Of a stretch of 64,000 nucleotides of DNA, positions 1-11,035 are shown one piece after another. This stretch comes from Thelephora terrestris (taxonomy: Eukaryota > Basidiomycota > Agaricomycetes > Thelephorales > Thelephoraceae): positions 1,736,001-1,800,000 of the forward strand of contig WIUZ02000002.1 in NCBI GenBank assembly GCA_015956445.1. Direction: 5' to 3'. Numbering within the stretch: the stretch's first letter is position 1; the number at the start of each line of letters is the position of its first letter. Below the pieces are notes generated by a model that worked only from the letters and a program-made list of their open reading frames with translations, was not told the origin of the DNA and searched no databases. The translations under genes and the position numbers were made by a program.

Positions 1-2442
1 AAAGAACACTTACTCGCGAGATACAGCGCCACCGATTCAAAAGGATCAAAGAGCATCCCCAACGGGTAACCCGTTATCCACGCAATGATGCAAATGAGCG
101 GTATAACGAAGAGCGAAAGTTGCTGTTCGAGCGTGAGCGTGGACCCGCAAGACCCAAAGAAACGGTCACTCACGATGGTAGAACCGATAGCAACAGCGCT
201 GCTCAGAGTCAGCTGATCCTTGACCGAGACGTTGATGGCCGTCACGCAATCTACGAGAGAATGGGTCAGAATTGACCGCCACCTCCGCAAGGCCGCTCCC
301 TTACCAGCGATCGCCCGGACTGTAGGCAAGAGAATGAGAGCCGTCCACTCCTTGCTGATGTACTTGGTAACAGAAATCTGATTGGCTGTCACCACAAGCC
401 AATCGGCGGCGACGGCGACCAGCTACAAAAATCGCGTTCAAAACCCTAACCTTTCGCGTGTGACAGTTCGTTCTTACCACGGAGACAACGGCAAGAATAA
501 ACACGGTCATGAACCAGCTGAGTTGGGGCACTTGAACCTCCTGGTCGTTAGGAACTTCCGAGGTTGCTTCCTGACCAAAAGGGTTCGGGTGTTCTTCGCC
601 TTCGTTGAGGGTCACCTCTGAACGGTCACTGGCAGCGGTCTCGGTTCGCTCCATAGGGACCCCAGTACTTGTGCTTCTTCGAGGAGTCGGATGTACGAGT
701 CTGATGGAGTTTTGCGGGGAGAAATTTCGCAGTGATTCAACGTTAGACAGGTCAGGGGCGGATGACAATGAGCGAGAGAACGTTGATGGAGACGCTGAAC
801 GTCGTGGTGGGGGCTCGAGAACATCACCAGTCGGTAAAGCACCAGGTTGGAGTACTGGGCTGGTAAATCCCTTGCCTTTCACGTTCTTCTTCGTGCACGC
901 GCGGCTATGAATCCCAGCGGCTGAGTCCTCATACAGATGGGAGTGGGACCACAGTTGGAACGTGAGGTAGGCAACGTAAACTTGAAAGGTCGTCAGCCAA
1001 TAGTTGGGAGAGGGGCATTGGCACTCACCCAGTAAGAGGGTGACCGCCACTCCATGGCTCATTTTCAAGATGGCTGCTTTCTGGCTGTCAAGACTAACGG
1101 TAGGCACGAGATCGGTATCTACGCCTAATGGATCGTCCTGGTCGGAGCGGAGGGCTAAATGGAAGACTAATGTAGCAGGATGGTAAACGCGTACTGCGTC
1201 CAAGAGTTTGGCATCGCACCTGCAGGTAGTAGTACTGCGCCCACGGATATCGATAGTAGGGAGGACTGAACCTGGATTGCGGCTAGAGCCCACTTATTAG
1301 CCAAGTTAGGTGACAACGTGATGAACTCGCTTACAGGAATTGAACCATTGCTCTTTCCAGCGTAATCCGCCCGCGAAAGTGCATAGCCCAAAGACTAGTA
1401 CTGAGGTAAACGCTATCAGAGTCGAAGATGTGAGATTCGAAACCAGAAAACCCACGTGATTTGCACATCATGGAACCAATCACTACACGGAGGGTCAGCT
1501 TTAATGGGAACATGGGAACAAACGGACAGACATGATGATTGGACGATGCGGAGCTCGCATTTCCTCAGGGCAATGAACTATAGGATATGTTGGTTCCAGA
1601 TGACACGTCAAATACAGAGGGAAACACACAGCGATGACCATCTCGACACTGCAAGGGCGTTAGCATAGCTCGATTGACTCGATCCTCGCCACTCACATGT
1701 TGGACTACAAAAGCGAAATATTTTGAGTCACCGGTGTAGAGTAGTTGAAGGTCAACTCACCAAGCTCGCGTTTAGCAATCCGGCCTTGGAACCACCGATG
1801 CGACGAGCGAGAGAAGCGGTGGCGAGGTCATGAAGCTAATGGTTTTGTAAGAAAGTGACGAGTCGCACACGGAGAGACGGTACCCTTATCAAAGGAATCA
1901 AAGACAGGATGCAGACTAGGCTTGGCCGTAAGTGACACTGCTAGGGATAAGTCCTGAAAACTTACAAAGAAAGATGATGGAATCGGCCTCTTGAACGGAG
2001 AACTGGAGGGCGATGGATGCCGGTATCAAAAGAAGGAAGATGTTGAAATCTGCAATTGGTTCGAGCGCGCATAAAGTCGATAAACTTCTGGGTACCCACA
2101 CGTCCCAAAAAGTGCGGACCTCCAACCGTGATGCCAAGGCACCTTCATCGACTTGGCTCGAGCCTTCTCGATCTCGGTTGCGGGCAGAATGAGGCCAGTA
2201 GTGGACACGGTGCTGTTTCGCTGACCGCGCCAAGGGATGTTCCAAGAGAGATCCTTCCGTCGAGGTCTGGCCGTGGGTCTAGGTTGGGCAAAATCCGGAA
2301 TGAGACTATCGGTCGACGGGGAAATGAGTGATCCTGCGGTGTGGCTATGGCTGAGGGGAGAGGAGGAAACTCGTTTGGGGTATCCGGGGCGGTGACCGGG
2401 AGAGGAGTTGAGCCTCTCGAGCGTAGATGAAGACGTGACCAT
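1..2442 (-). CDS. Vacuolar Ca2+/H+ exchanger-like protein (CAX/Vcx1 family), 3' end outside window
   Basis: Several minus-strand exons together match the cation/H+ exchanger family, membrane antiporters that load Ca2+ into the vacuole using the proton gradient. Recognisable blocks from N to C: IADFNIFLLLIPASIAL (first membrane helix, about 2080-1990), GGSKAGLLNASL (about 1795), VEMVIA and FIALRKCELRIVQSS (1640-1540), VQSSLLSISVGAVLLPA (about 1250), KMSHGVAVTLLL then VYVAYLTFQLWSHSHLYED (1060-930), a polar Ser/Pro-rich loop, SWFMTVFILAVVSVV (about 500), SKEWTALILLPTV (about 330), and INVSVKDQLTLSSAVAIGS (about 200). Exons are joined by short introns, e.g. gtgcgatgcc..ttag near 1220-1170. Start is uncertain (2442 or 2504, both in a Ser/Pro-rich leader). 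The second conserved motif, normally GNAAEH, reads RAIADC, so transport activity is doubtful. The gene runs off the left edge. Confidence 0.72.
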
Positions 2443-2504
2443 GTCGTGAGAGCTGCAGACGAGCGGGAATGAGAGGGGGTGGGTATAAGAGTTGGAGACG
2501 TCAA

Positions 2505-3131
2505 CGCCTCAGCTGCGCCGAAAGAAGCTTCGGCTGTTCATTTTAAAACGTTGGACAGGTTGGCAGAGACTTCTCAGAAGCGTCAACGTCTTCTTCCGGG
2601 TGGAGCAAGTCTGCACGGCTTCGTGCCGAGACTTGCTTCACTGTGTGCGCATTGTCAGTTGTGTGTGCGGTGAACAGAGAGCGAGAGGGGTCAGAGACGA
2701 GAAAGTCCGCAGCTGGTCAAGGCCATCGGAAGTCTAACATGCACTTTCGTCAAGGCGAAACGCCCATCCTGTGACACTAAATCAGAGCAGAAAACACTCA
2801 CTCGATCTCAACATCGCAGAACAAATTTCGAGTCAAGCCGATCGGCGAGTGGCTTTCATTTTGTTTGGCAATGACATGCGAACCAAACAAACGCCTTCTA
2901 ATTCGGTGCTAATAATAATCCAATGTTCTCAAAATAATCCAGCCTTGACCTTCTCCCTTTGTCCTGCCCACCGCAGCCCTGTTGTCAACATAAGAAAGGC
3001 TTAATAAAAGCCCCTCTTTGAAGCGACTCGGGGCGGGGGCCTTTTCTTGCCAATTGTCTTCCATCGGATACCGTAATCAGGCTCGCCGAAGTGCGTTAAG
3101 GGCCACGAGAAGTTCCAGCCGCCGGACGGGG
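2505..3131. other. Intergenic, no gene seen
   Basis: This gap lies between the stop codon of the Acl4-like gene and the probable start of the exchanger gene; both genes read leftwards. It should hold the Acl4 3' UTR and the exchanger promoter. The few short open frames have no recognisable domain or splice structure. Confidence 0.5.
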
Positions 3132-4538
3132 TCACGACATCTCAACGTCTTCGTCATCATCCTCGCTATCCGCCTCCACGTCCTCCCAACCACCGTCGTC
3201 TCGTTCGTCATCGGGCGTCGGCCTCACCCCTTTCGCTTCCAAGCTGCCAATCAACTCGTTCACATGTTCGAGGATCGGACCATCCGCATGCTCCTGAGCC
3301 ACATGTAGCTGCATTGCGTTTGTCAACACCCATCGAAGAAAAAAGGCCGCGCCTAAACACCTACATTTTTGCAAGTCTCCAAACAATCTCTTGCGTCTTT
3401 TGCCAGTTCTTCCCAAGTCAGACCCTCGCCTTCAAGTTTCCCGTTCGGTGAATCGTGGGCCAGCTCAGCCATGAGATAAAACGCCCATCCTTCCAAATAC
3501 CACGCTTCCACTTCCTGGTCGTCCGATGCCATGATCCCCTGCAGCGTGATCAACGCTGGGTTGAACAGCGACAACTCTAGGAACAGCTTGACGAGCGATA
3601 ACCGGGCCGGTATTGAAGGAACCTTTGGGTCATCTGCGCGCAAAGTAACTTAGATGGTAGCGTAAGGATTACAAAAACTGCGCACCGAGATCAAGGTCTT
3701 TCCAACCGTTCCACGCTCTCTCTACACATTCCCTCGCTTCGTCGGGCCGTTGTTGGGAGAGTCTGACAGATGCTAGAGTCTGCAACGCCTCAACGTTATT
3801 TTCGTCGGTCTCGAGGGCAAGTCTAATCAACCGTTCGCAGGTCTGTTCCGCTGCAGGGTCGAAGCTATCGCAAGTAAGACACATAAATTCAGTTTGATTT
3901 CTCGGAAGGGTGTTTCCGTACCAGAGGTCATACGATGGATCCATCCATATCTCCACCATGCTTATCAACACCCTGACGATCGTCCCTTTGACGTCCGCGT
4001 CCAGGTCCGGATCAGAGTTCGACCCTACCGCACGTTCCTTGCCTTTGTTTTGGGCGGTTAAGATGTCCAGTGCCGATTGGTAGTGCCGAAGCGCGAGATG
4101 TGGATCTTCGTCGCTCAGCTGGGCCAAATGCAAGTGTGAGGTGTACTTTGGTGTAGACGGTGCATCCGGATGCGGCGGGACTAGCGTCTCGAAAGTCTAG
4201 CACATCGTAAAACATATCGCGAGTCTTAGAAAAGGGTTAGGGAGTAAGAAATGGCTCGGACCGACCTCCCTAGCTTCCTGCACTAGCCCCGTTTCAAGCT
4301 GCACGACGCCGAGCATCTCCCTAGCTTCAGCATTCTTCGGCGATTTCTGTAATATCCGTCGGATGAACTGGCTCGCGAGGTCATAGTCGCATTGCTCGAT
4401 TATCGACTGGGCTTTGCTGATCAGCGCAGAAATGCTCGGTGTCGTCGAGGGGGATGAAGATGAACCGGAAGATTCGGTTGCAGACGTTTTTGGTGGGACC
4501 TGTCGCTGGAGTTTGGATTTTGTTCGCGTCCGGCCCAT
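3132..4538 (-). CDS. Acl4-type assembly chaperone of ribosomal protein uL4 (Rpl4)
   Basis: A TPR-like protein matching the fungal 'probable assembly chaperone of rpl4' family. These proteins bind newly made Rpl4 and escort it to the nucleus for 60S assembly. The start at 4538 (MGRTRTKSKL) gives the usual basic leader. A Ser/Thr-rich linker follows, then helical repeats beginning ISALISKAQSIIEQCDYD, a central block VGTIVRVL-like/ISMVEIWMDPSYD, repeats with ALQTLASVRLSQQRPDEA and IMASDDQEVEAWYLEGW, and an acidic tail ending DSEDDDEDVEMS, typical of the family. Five exons join cleanly: introns lie near 4199-4266, 3872-3930, 3640-3692 and 3310-3365. The donor of the first intron (gtcggt) is weak. 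A damaged partial copy sits 4.5 kb away at 8376-9127 in the same orientation. Confidence 0.82.
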
Positions 4539-5973
4539 GATTTTCTGTGGCAAAATCGATCTTTTTCTCGATGTGATCGAATGGCGGAAGATGGTTCCGG
4601 TTAACCGTTGAGTGGACCGGGAACTCCGGATCATTCGATCCGGACTCCGCCTTTACTTATCATCGTCGCGACGCGTCGCGATTGTAGCCCTTGCTCGACC
4701 CCCGCACTCTTCCGGGACGGTGTTATCGCAAACGGTCGTGTCAAGAAGCTTGGAGTATCGGACTGCTTCGGACCTCCTCGCGATCAGGCAAGGGATGTGA
4801 GTGGAATTGCATGTGTTCAAGCCAGGGAACGTGGCAACCTACTTCACACACCAGGGACACGACGCTGGGGAGAGATCTCTTGGGAGTACGCGTAACCTCA
4901 CATGCCCCACCGTATCCATTGTACACCCACCCATTTCTGAAACCGTCCCTCATCCGCTTCAGAACTCTCTACCTGCATCACGCCACCGGAACGTTCCGTT
5001 GGTCTAATCGCGTGAGAGTGGGTGTCGCGATTCATCGGATGCATGGTGGATTTGACGTTCAACATAGTTTTCGCTCGTCCCCTCTATACCACACCATTCG
5101 ACCTGTTTTCATCTGGCTCCTGCAAGCAACGCCACGGATCACGCTCGAATGGCTGGAACAACAAACGTCGTGGCGCTGCATTAGTTACAGGCCCTGGCCG
5201 CATGGGTCCAATACAGTACCTCGAGCGCTGTAAGAGCCATATCCGGGGGATGAACGGAAACGATAGAGTGCATTCGTTGGATCGTCATTCGTCTCCTTGC
5301 CATTCCCGGGAAGAGGGGGGCGGTCACGAGGGAACTCAATGCGTAGTTCCTTGATCTGAGGGATCATGCGAGGTCGTGCGCCGGAAAACTACAAAGACCA
5401 TACCAGCCTTGGAAGAGACCTTGCTATTGAATACGTTGGGGATGCGAGGTTAGTGATACAAACTTGGGACATTCCATTTAGGCTTTTGAAACCCTGCTGT
5501 GATGCTGATGATTGGGGTATACAGTCTACACGATGTATGCTCCGCCCATGCGCAAGATGCAACCACCTAAATCCCGTCCCACGCGCCACTGTGTCCCAGG
5601 CTCGTCAATTGAACCCTGGGATCGAATGTCAATACGACGAATTGAGTGAATCACGTAGGATGAGACCCTGCCCTTTCAAAAATGATCAGAACAGAAGGAA
5701 TAGCACAAGGTGAAGAAGGTCGCACGCGTCTCTTGTTGGCTGATACTGATAAAAGATTTGTGGGTCGTTGCCCCAAGAGAGACGCTGCTGGGTGGGAAGT
5801 GAGAATTCCCTTGTTCTCTCGTTCGCCGCCCATCGTGCTTACTGGATCGTACGTTGGACTCTCAGGTATATATGACCCGCCAATCCCCATAACTTCCTTC
5901 CATCGAGCTCCGAAGTATCTTCTCTATTGCCATCTCTTTCTCCATCTCCCCCTCCAGTCCTACGAGTCTGAAC
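4539..5973. promoter_or_regulatory. Divergent intergenic region between Acl4-like gene and 7TM gene
   Basis: A 1.4-kb gap between two genes transcribed away from each other, so it should carry both promoters. An open frame of 180 codons at 4691-5233 has no domain, no good start context and overlapping rivals in other frames, so I do not call it a gene. No distinct box motif could be supported. Confidence 0.4.
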
Positions 5974-7266
5974 TATGCCCGACCCTTCGCAAATCCCGTG
6001 GTCCAATAAACCCAACGCCCCACAGATCATACACGAGTGGTATCTTGAGGAGAAGGCGGATTTTGCGGGAGTACTCATCGGCGCAATCTGCTACGGTATG
6101 GATTTCTTGATCCGTCCTCGACCCTGTTTGTTCGATCCATCATCCTAGGCATTGTCATCGCTCTGTTCTTCCAATATCTGAGCGTATCGCTCGATGCTTT
6201 CAAGCACGGAAGAAAGGGCACTAAATGGGGATTCGTCGCCCACGCCGCAGTCATGTTCTCGTTTGTGACGATATACACCGCGATAAACCTCGATAGCCAA
6301 TCATTCAACTACATTGATGACCGAAGATTTCCTGGTGACGACACCTCGCCTCCCGGAACTTACGGATATCTGTCCCCTTACTATTTAGTCCTTAGTTCCG
6401 TTTCCAGCGTTCTGTTCTTCCTCAACAACTGGCTAGCCGACGGCATTCTGGTAAGCTCCGTGTTAAGCCAACTCAACCGGATTACCAACGTAGACCGTTC
6501 CTCCAGCTCTACCGCTGCTACGTGATCTACGACATGAACCGCTGGGTCATCGCTTTTCCGTGCCTGATGTACCTCACCTCTATTGGTACGCCCAGGTTTC
6601 CCATCAGGTTTTGGCAACACATCCGTCTAACCTCACTGGTACAGGGATGGGAATTATACTTCTCCAGCAAAGCACGGCCTTGAAAACTACAAAACTGTTC
6701 GCCGACGCTGGCATTTCGTACTTTTCGGTTTCCGTTTCGCTCAACATTCTCCTCACGCTCATGATCGTTGTGCGCCTCGTCATACATAGTAGGAATTTCC
6801 GGAAGGCCACGGGGGCCACCCATGGGTCTAGCCAACTATATAAGACCGCCGCCGCCGTTCTCGTCGAGTCTTATGCCCTTTACGCTATCAGTTTTCTGTC
6901 ATACGTTGTTTCCACGGTCCTCGGCGATGCAATTTCGCTTGTATTTTTCTATATCCTCGCCGAGGCTCAGGTTCGTGGTGGTCATTGCGTTCTCATGGCA
7001 CCTCTTAAATAACCTCGGCTGACCATGTTGACGAACAGGTTCTCGCTCCGTACTTGGTACTTCTACGAGTAACTAATCGGAAAGCGGTGACGAGTGAAGA
7101 TAGCTTCTCTGGGAACGTCGGCTCGATTCGTTTCAGGAGTCAAGGGAGTTCGACGGGCGACGATGGGCCCAACCCTCCTGATGAGAACCCCGTGGGTCCG
7201 ACGGATGGGTCGCACAACGAACTTGGTGTTGGGGATGAGAATGTTATCGAGGAGGTCCCGTTGTAA
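5974..7266 (+). CDS. Seven-transmembrane protein of an Agaricomycete-expanded family
   Basis: Five exons join in frame: 5974-6095, 6149-6450, 6507-6585, 6645-6970, 7039-7266. All four introns are GT..AG. The protein starts MPDPSQIPWSNKP and has hydrophobic segments matching the common basidiomycete 7TM layout: VLIGAICYGIVIALFFQYL, FVAHAAVMFSFVTIYTAINL, YYLVLSSVSSVLFFLNNW followed by ADGILLYRCYVIYDMN (the hallmark block before helix 4), VIAFPCLMYLTSIGMGIILL, YFSVSVSLNILLTLMIVVRL, ALYAISFLSYVVSTVLG and ISLVFFYILAEAQVLAPYLV. A polar Gly/Asn/Asp-rich tail is probably cytoplasmic. The role of this family is unknown; some members are annotated as receptor-like, without a known ligand. The start was chosen because it opens the first exon directly before helix 1. 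The reading frame looks whole. Confidence 0.85.
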
Positions 7267-7940
7267 TAGGGCTTAAAAATGTCGTTGAAAACCGGAAACC
7301 CCGTTCTATTTGCTTCAGACCTATCGTTGTCCTCACCTGTATTTACATCGGCCGTTACGGTACCCCAGGACTCTGGTCCATACTTTCTACTCGTGTCCGT
7401 AAATTCGTTCCCATCCATCACCCAGTAATTTCCCTCTTACCGGGAGTATACCCTTTTCATTTATCTTCATCGACTGGTATTTACTCATTGAGAGCCGATG
7501 GCGCATACCCGTTTTTAAAGAGTGTCCTAGAAGCTGAGATTGAGTTCCAAATTCCCCGGAACGGCCGCCATGCGCTCTCAGCGGGCTGGGCATCCCATAC
7601 CCCTCGTGAGCATGAAATTGTAAACAGGCTTAAGTGACGTCCATGGATGGTCGCCTTGCAGCCGGTCTATGCTGATTTGGACTCGCGTTGGCGTGTCCGG
7701 TGATAACCTACTAAGTACAGGCTACACGAGGAACTCCCTTGAGAAATTGTGTGAGAGGGGTCTCATTTTTTCTTGGGAAAAGCAGGTGATGAGGAGATTG
7801 CAAGAGGGAAGGTAAAGTATGACGACACTGCCGACTTACGTTCCCGTAACCCAGCGCCTTGGCGCACAGTTATCGAAAACCCGCAAGTTGGACTCATCCA
7901 CTACCACCACCCGCCTTCCTCCTCCACGAGTAACGAAAAG
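7267..7940. other. Intergenic, no gene seen
   Basis: A gap between the 7TM gene and the phosphofructokinase fragment. It may include the former promoter and 5' UTR of that fragment, since purine-rich sequence (about 7740-7820) and a CCACCACCCGCC stretch precede its ATG. No coding signal was seen. Confidence 0.4.
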
Positions 7941-8378
7941 ATGAAGATCGCCGTGCTCACCTCTGGTGGTGACAGCGCAGGCATGAACGCACTCGTCCGC
8001 GGGGTGGTCAGAGCCGGAATAGTAAAGTTTTCGACTTCTTTCTCATCTTTTTACCTTCCGATAACCCCCGGACCCTTGTTTGTCCTTCGGTCTCTTTCTT
8101 CGACCGCCTTCACAGAGGATGCGAGACTTGGGTCGTTCGCGAAGGATACGAAGGCCTGGTCCGCGGAAATGACGAAAACGTGCAACTCCCTCCGCACGAT
8201 AACACTACGACATTGAAAGATGTCACGATCGCCAATCCCGAGTTCCTCAACACCCTGCGGTTTGGAGATGGTACTCTGTTGAGGGACGGAACGTTTGGTC
8301 ACCACTGCGGACGATCCCTTAAAGAGAGGTACGTCATCCGAGTCGGTCGGGACGATGTTCGTGGTTATCTGCCGCAGG
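7941..8378 (+). pseudogene. 6-phosphofructokinase N-terminal fragment (truncated)
   Basis: The frame beginning MKIAVLTSGGDSAGMNALVR is the ATP-binding start of ATP-dependent phosphofructokinase, the glycolytic enzyme that phosphorylates fructose 6-phosphate. After an intron-like stretch (8018-8112) it continues with TWVVREGYEGLVRGN and later LRFGDGTLLRDG and ERYVIRVGRDDVRGYL, all family blocks in the right order. The frame then stops matching at about 8376, where sequence from an Acl4 copy begins in the opposite orientation. Only about 130 of the roughly 800 residues of a fungal enzyme are present. With the splice sites I can see, the phase across the first intron is not kept. It is therefore a relic of a duplicated gene, not a working enzyme. 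Confidence 0.75.
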
Positions 8379-9127
8379 TCCGTTCCTCTGCGGGGTCGAA
8401 GCTGCCGAAATCGCAAGTGAGACATACATAAATTCAGGCCGATTTCTCGGAAGGGTGTTTCCGTACCAGAGTCATACGATGGATCCATCCAAATCTCCAC
8501 CATGCTGATCAACACCCTGCCGATCGTCCCCTTGACGTCCGCGTCTGGGTCCGGATCGGAGTTTGACCCCCCTACCGCACGTTCCTTGCCTTTGTTTTGG
8601 GTGGTGAAGATGTCCAGTGCCGATTAGTAGTGCCGAAGCGCGAGATGCGGATCTTCGTCGCTCAGCTGGGCCAAATGCAGGTGTGAGGTATACTTGGGTG
8701 TAGACGGTGCATCTGGATGCGGCGGGACTAGCGTCTCGAAGGTCTAGCACATCGTAGAACATATCGCGAGTTTTAGAAAAGAGTTGGGGAGTAAGAAGTG
8801 TGGGCTCGGACCGGCCTCCCTGGCTTCCTGCACTAGCCCAGTTTCAAGCTGCACGACGCCGAGCATCTCCCTAGCCTCGGCATTCTTCGGCGATTCTGTA
8901 ATATCCTTCGAATGAACTGGCTCGCGAGATCATAGTCGCATTGCTCGATTATTGACTGGGCTTTGCCGATCAGCGCAGAAATGCTCGGTGTCGTCGGGGA
9001 AGCTGCGCCGGGAGATTCGATTGTGGAGGTTTGCGGTGGGACCTGTCGCTGGAGTTTGGATTTTGTTCGCGTCCGACCCATAGTTTTTTTTGTGGCAAAA
9101 TCGATCTTTCTCTCTCGTTGTGATCGA
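8376..9127 (-). pseudogene. Broken partial copy of the Acl4-like gene
   Basis: This stretch is highly similar to 3836-4576, covering the promoter edge, the MGRTRTKSKL start (at about 9081), the Ser/Thr linker, the first helical repeat, the first intron and the start of the third exon. It stops abruptly at about 8376, where the phosphofructokinase fragment begins; both partners share the short string cgcaggtc at the joint. The copy has lost a base in the first repeat: the parent has QKSPKNAEARE, the copy reads QNRRRMPRLG. It also has an in-frame TAG within the second exon and lacks all later exons. It is a non-functional segmental duplicate of the gene 4.5 kb to the left. Confidence 0.8.
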
Positions 9128-9417
9128 GTCTCAGTCACACCGCGACGGGTCACGATGACAGGGCTTGCCGTCTCGAGCCTCGAGGACCAACCCGGAGTTT
9201 ATTGCATCTCGGAGTAGGAATCTTCTGCATGTGCGTCTCCCCAGAACTCGCAACTTCCCATGCGATATGTATTCACTGACCACCGGCAGCTCTCTCACTC
9301 GAGCCTTGAATCTATGCCATTTGTCATTCACACGCTCGTACTCTCATCCTCTCATTCCATCAACTACGCCAATCCGATCAAATGCTAATTTCTAAACCTA
9401 TCGTTCGGGCGTGATGT
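9128..9417. other. Short intergenic gap, no gene seen
   Basis: Sequence between the Acl4 relic and the 3' end of the glycosyltransferase. A few short open frames exist, but nothing recognisable. Confidence 0.35.
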
Positions 9418-9429
9418 TCATGGTCGCAC

Positions 9430-10984
9430 GAGCCCCCGAAATTGCACAAGTTTGTGCTCCCTCAGACTATTTCCGAGGTTTGCCCCGCACCATTGACCGT
9501 GGACTCCTTCTCCAATCCCCGCCGTGCAGTAAACCTCAGACTGTAGTATGTATCCCGATACCCAGGTACTCCACTCGAGCGGCCATATCATACAGGTCAT
9601 ACCACTGTGCAGGATGATCTGCGGCAACCCCGCACTGAAAAAAACCACGTGTAAAAATGAACAGAAAGGGGGGGTCGAACCGCCTCGATCCACTTACAGG
9701 GTACCTTCAAGATATGAATCCGCCCCACCATGGTGGATCCAGGCAACAACGTTCGGGTGTTTCATAATGGAAGTCGGGTCAGCTTCAAGCCACTCGGAAA
9801 TCTTGAACCTGTCCCCGTCTCTTGGATCCTTCAGAGCCTCCTCGAGCAGATCCCCAAACCTGGATTTATCCGAAACCTCCCAGAGGGAACTGAACGTTCG
9901 AGCTGTCGGGTACTGCACTGAGGAACCCGTCGATGACGGCCTTGACTTGAGACTCGGAGTAGAAGAAATGAGTCCCCATGCGCATCAGCACCGTCTTCCC
10001 CCTGTTCAACCATCGGTTCAGGTCCGGGTCCGAATCCTTGACGGGGCTTTGTCCAAGACGATGGGTCCGTACAGACCGAGGTTATCCGGTATCACCAGAG
10101 GGAATTCAGTCTCGCGGACGCCGGGACAGATGATGTGGATTGCACGGGTAGGAGCCGACTCCATTGGTAACCGACCTGGAAGACCGTGCGCGTTGCGGTA
10201 TTTGATGAGTCCTTTAACCTCAGGCGACAATACCATCTCTCACAGTAGCACAATGCTTGCCAAAACGTTCGGGGGAAGAGCTGTCCACGGGACCGGAAAC
10301 GGTAGTCCAGTACCCATCCTGATCAAAAGGTGAAAATCTCACTTGCGGTTTTTCGGACCACGGCGGGAAGAGAGAACGAACGTTGGGTAGTACCAAAACC
10401 CTTTCAGCCACGGTTGGTGAGCCTTTGAGACATCCAGCGGATTGTTTGGACTGCTCATCACGAATTCCCTGTTCAGAGAGTAGCAAGCGTCGATCGCAGG
10501 ATTCAAGAGGAAGTCGATGACCACCACGGCCGGATTTAACTCTTCAATCGCCTTTTTGACGCTATCGTAATCCGGAGGTATGCTAAACCGGAAAGCCGGT
10601 GCGGTCACTGTAATGCCGACAACAAACGAGCGAACAGGACGCACATTTCCCCTCCCAGCATACCATTACGGTAACCAGATTCCTGCCGTAGGCCGCGAAA
10701 CTTTTGGTTGTCGGGGGATGTGGAAGATCCCGCTCCAAGACTCCTTGCGCCCTAAGCACTTCCAACATGTCCTCGCCATCCAGCGGGTGAACGTTGAGCT
10801 TCGGACTGAGCTTCTTCACGCGCCGTTCGAGGACTGGGAAGGACGCGATGTGCACGTCGACGTGCGGACGTGTGGCGGCTTCATGAGCCATCGCCAAAAT
10901 CGTGTTTGCTTGGCCGCTTTCTGAGTTCGTGACGAAGAGGATCTTCCTTGTCCGAATGTCGGCCTGGCCATTGCTGCTGTTCAT
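9430..10984 (-). CDS. Family-1 UDP-glycosyltransferase, probably decaying
   Basis: Minus-strand exons match fungal GT1 UDP-sugar glycosyltransferases, which move glucose or a related sugar to small lipophilic acceptors. Blocks in order: KILFVTNSESGQANTILAMA (N-terminal Rossmann start), HIASFPVLERRVKKL, LNVHPLDGEDMLEVL, AVVVIDFLLNPAIDACYSLN, CPGVRETEFPLVIPDNLGLYGP, LEEALKDPRDGDRFKISEWL, and the sugar-donor motif region VVAWIHHGGADSYLEGTLAG-LPQIIL. Start 10984 (MNSSNGQ) is preferred; an upstream in-frame ATG exists at 11035. After LPQIIL (about 9620) the expected WYDLYDMAARVEYLGIGIH lies in another frame, and the C-terminal end is poorly conserved. The gene is therefore probably damaged, unless there is a sequence error. 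Several introns are implied (e.g. about 10660-10615 and 9693-9645). Confidence 0.68.
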
Positions 10985-11035
10985 CGTCGGCCTGGACGGA
11001 GTGCGCGGTTCGAAGTTGATAAGTCGACGTGCCAC

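Noticed and set aside
4691-5233. 180-codon plus-strand frame as a gene
   Set aside because: No recognisable domain, competing frames of similar length, and a position in a divergent promoter region.
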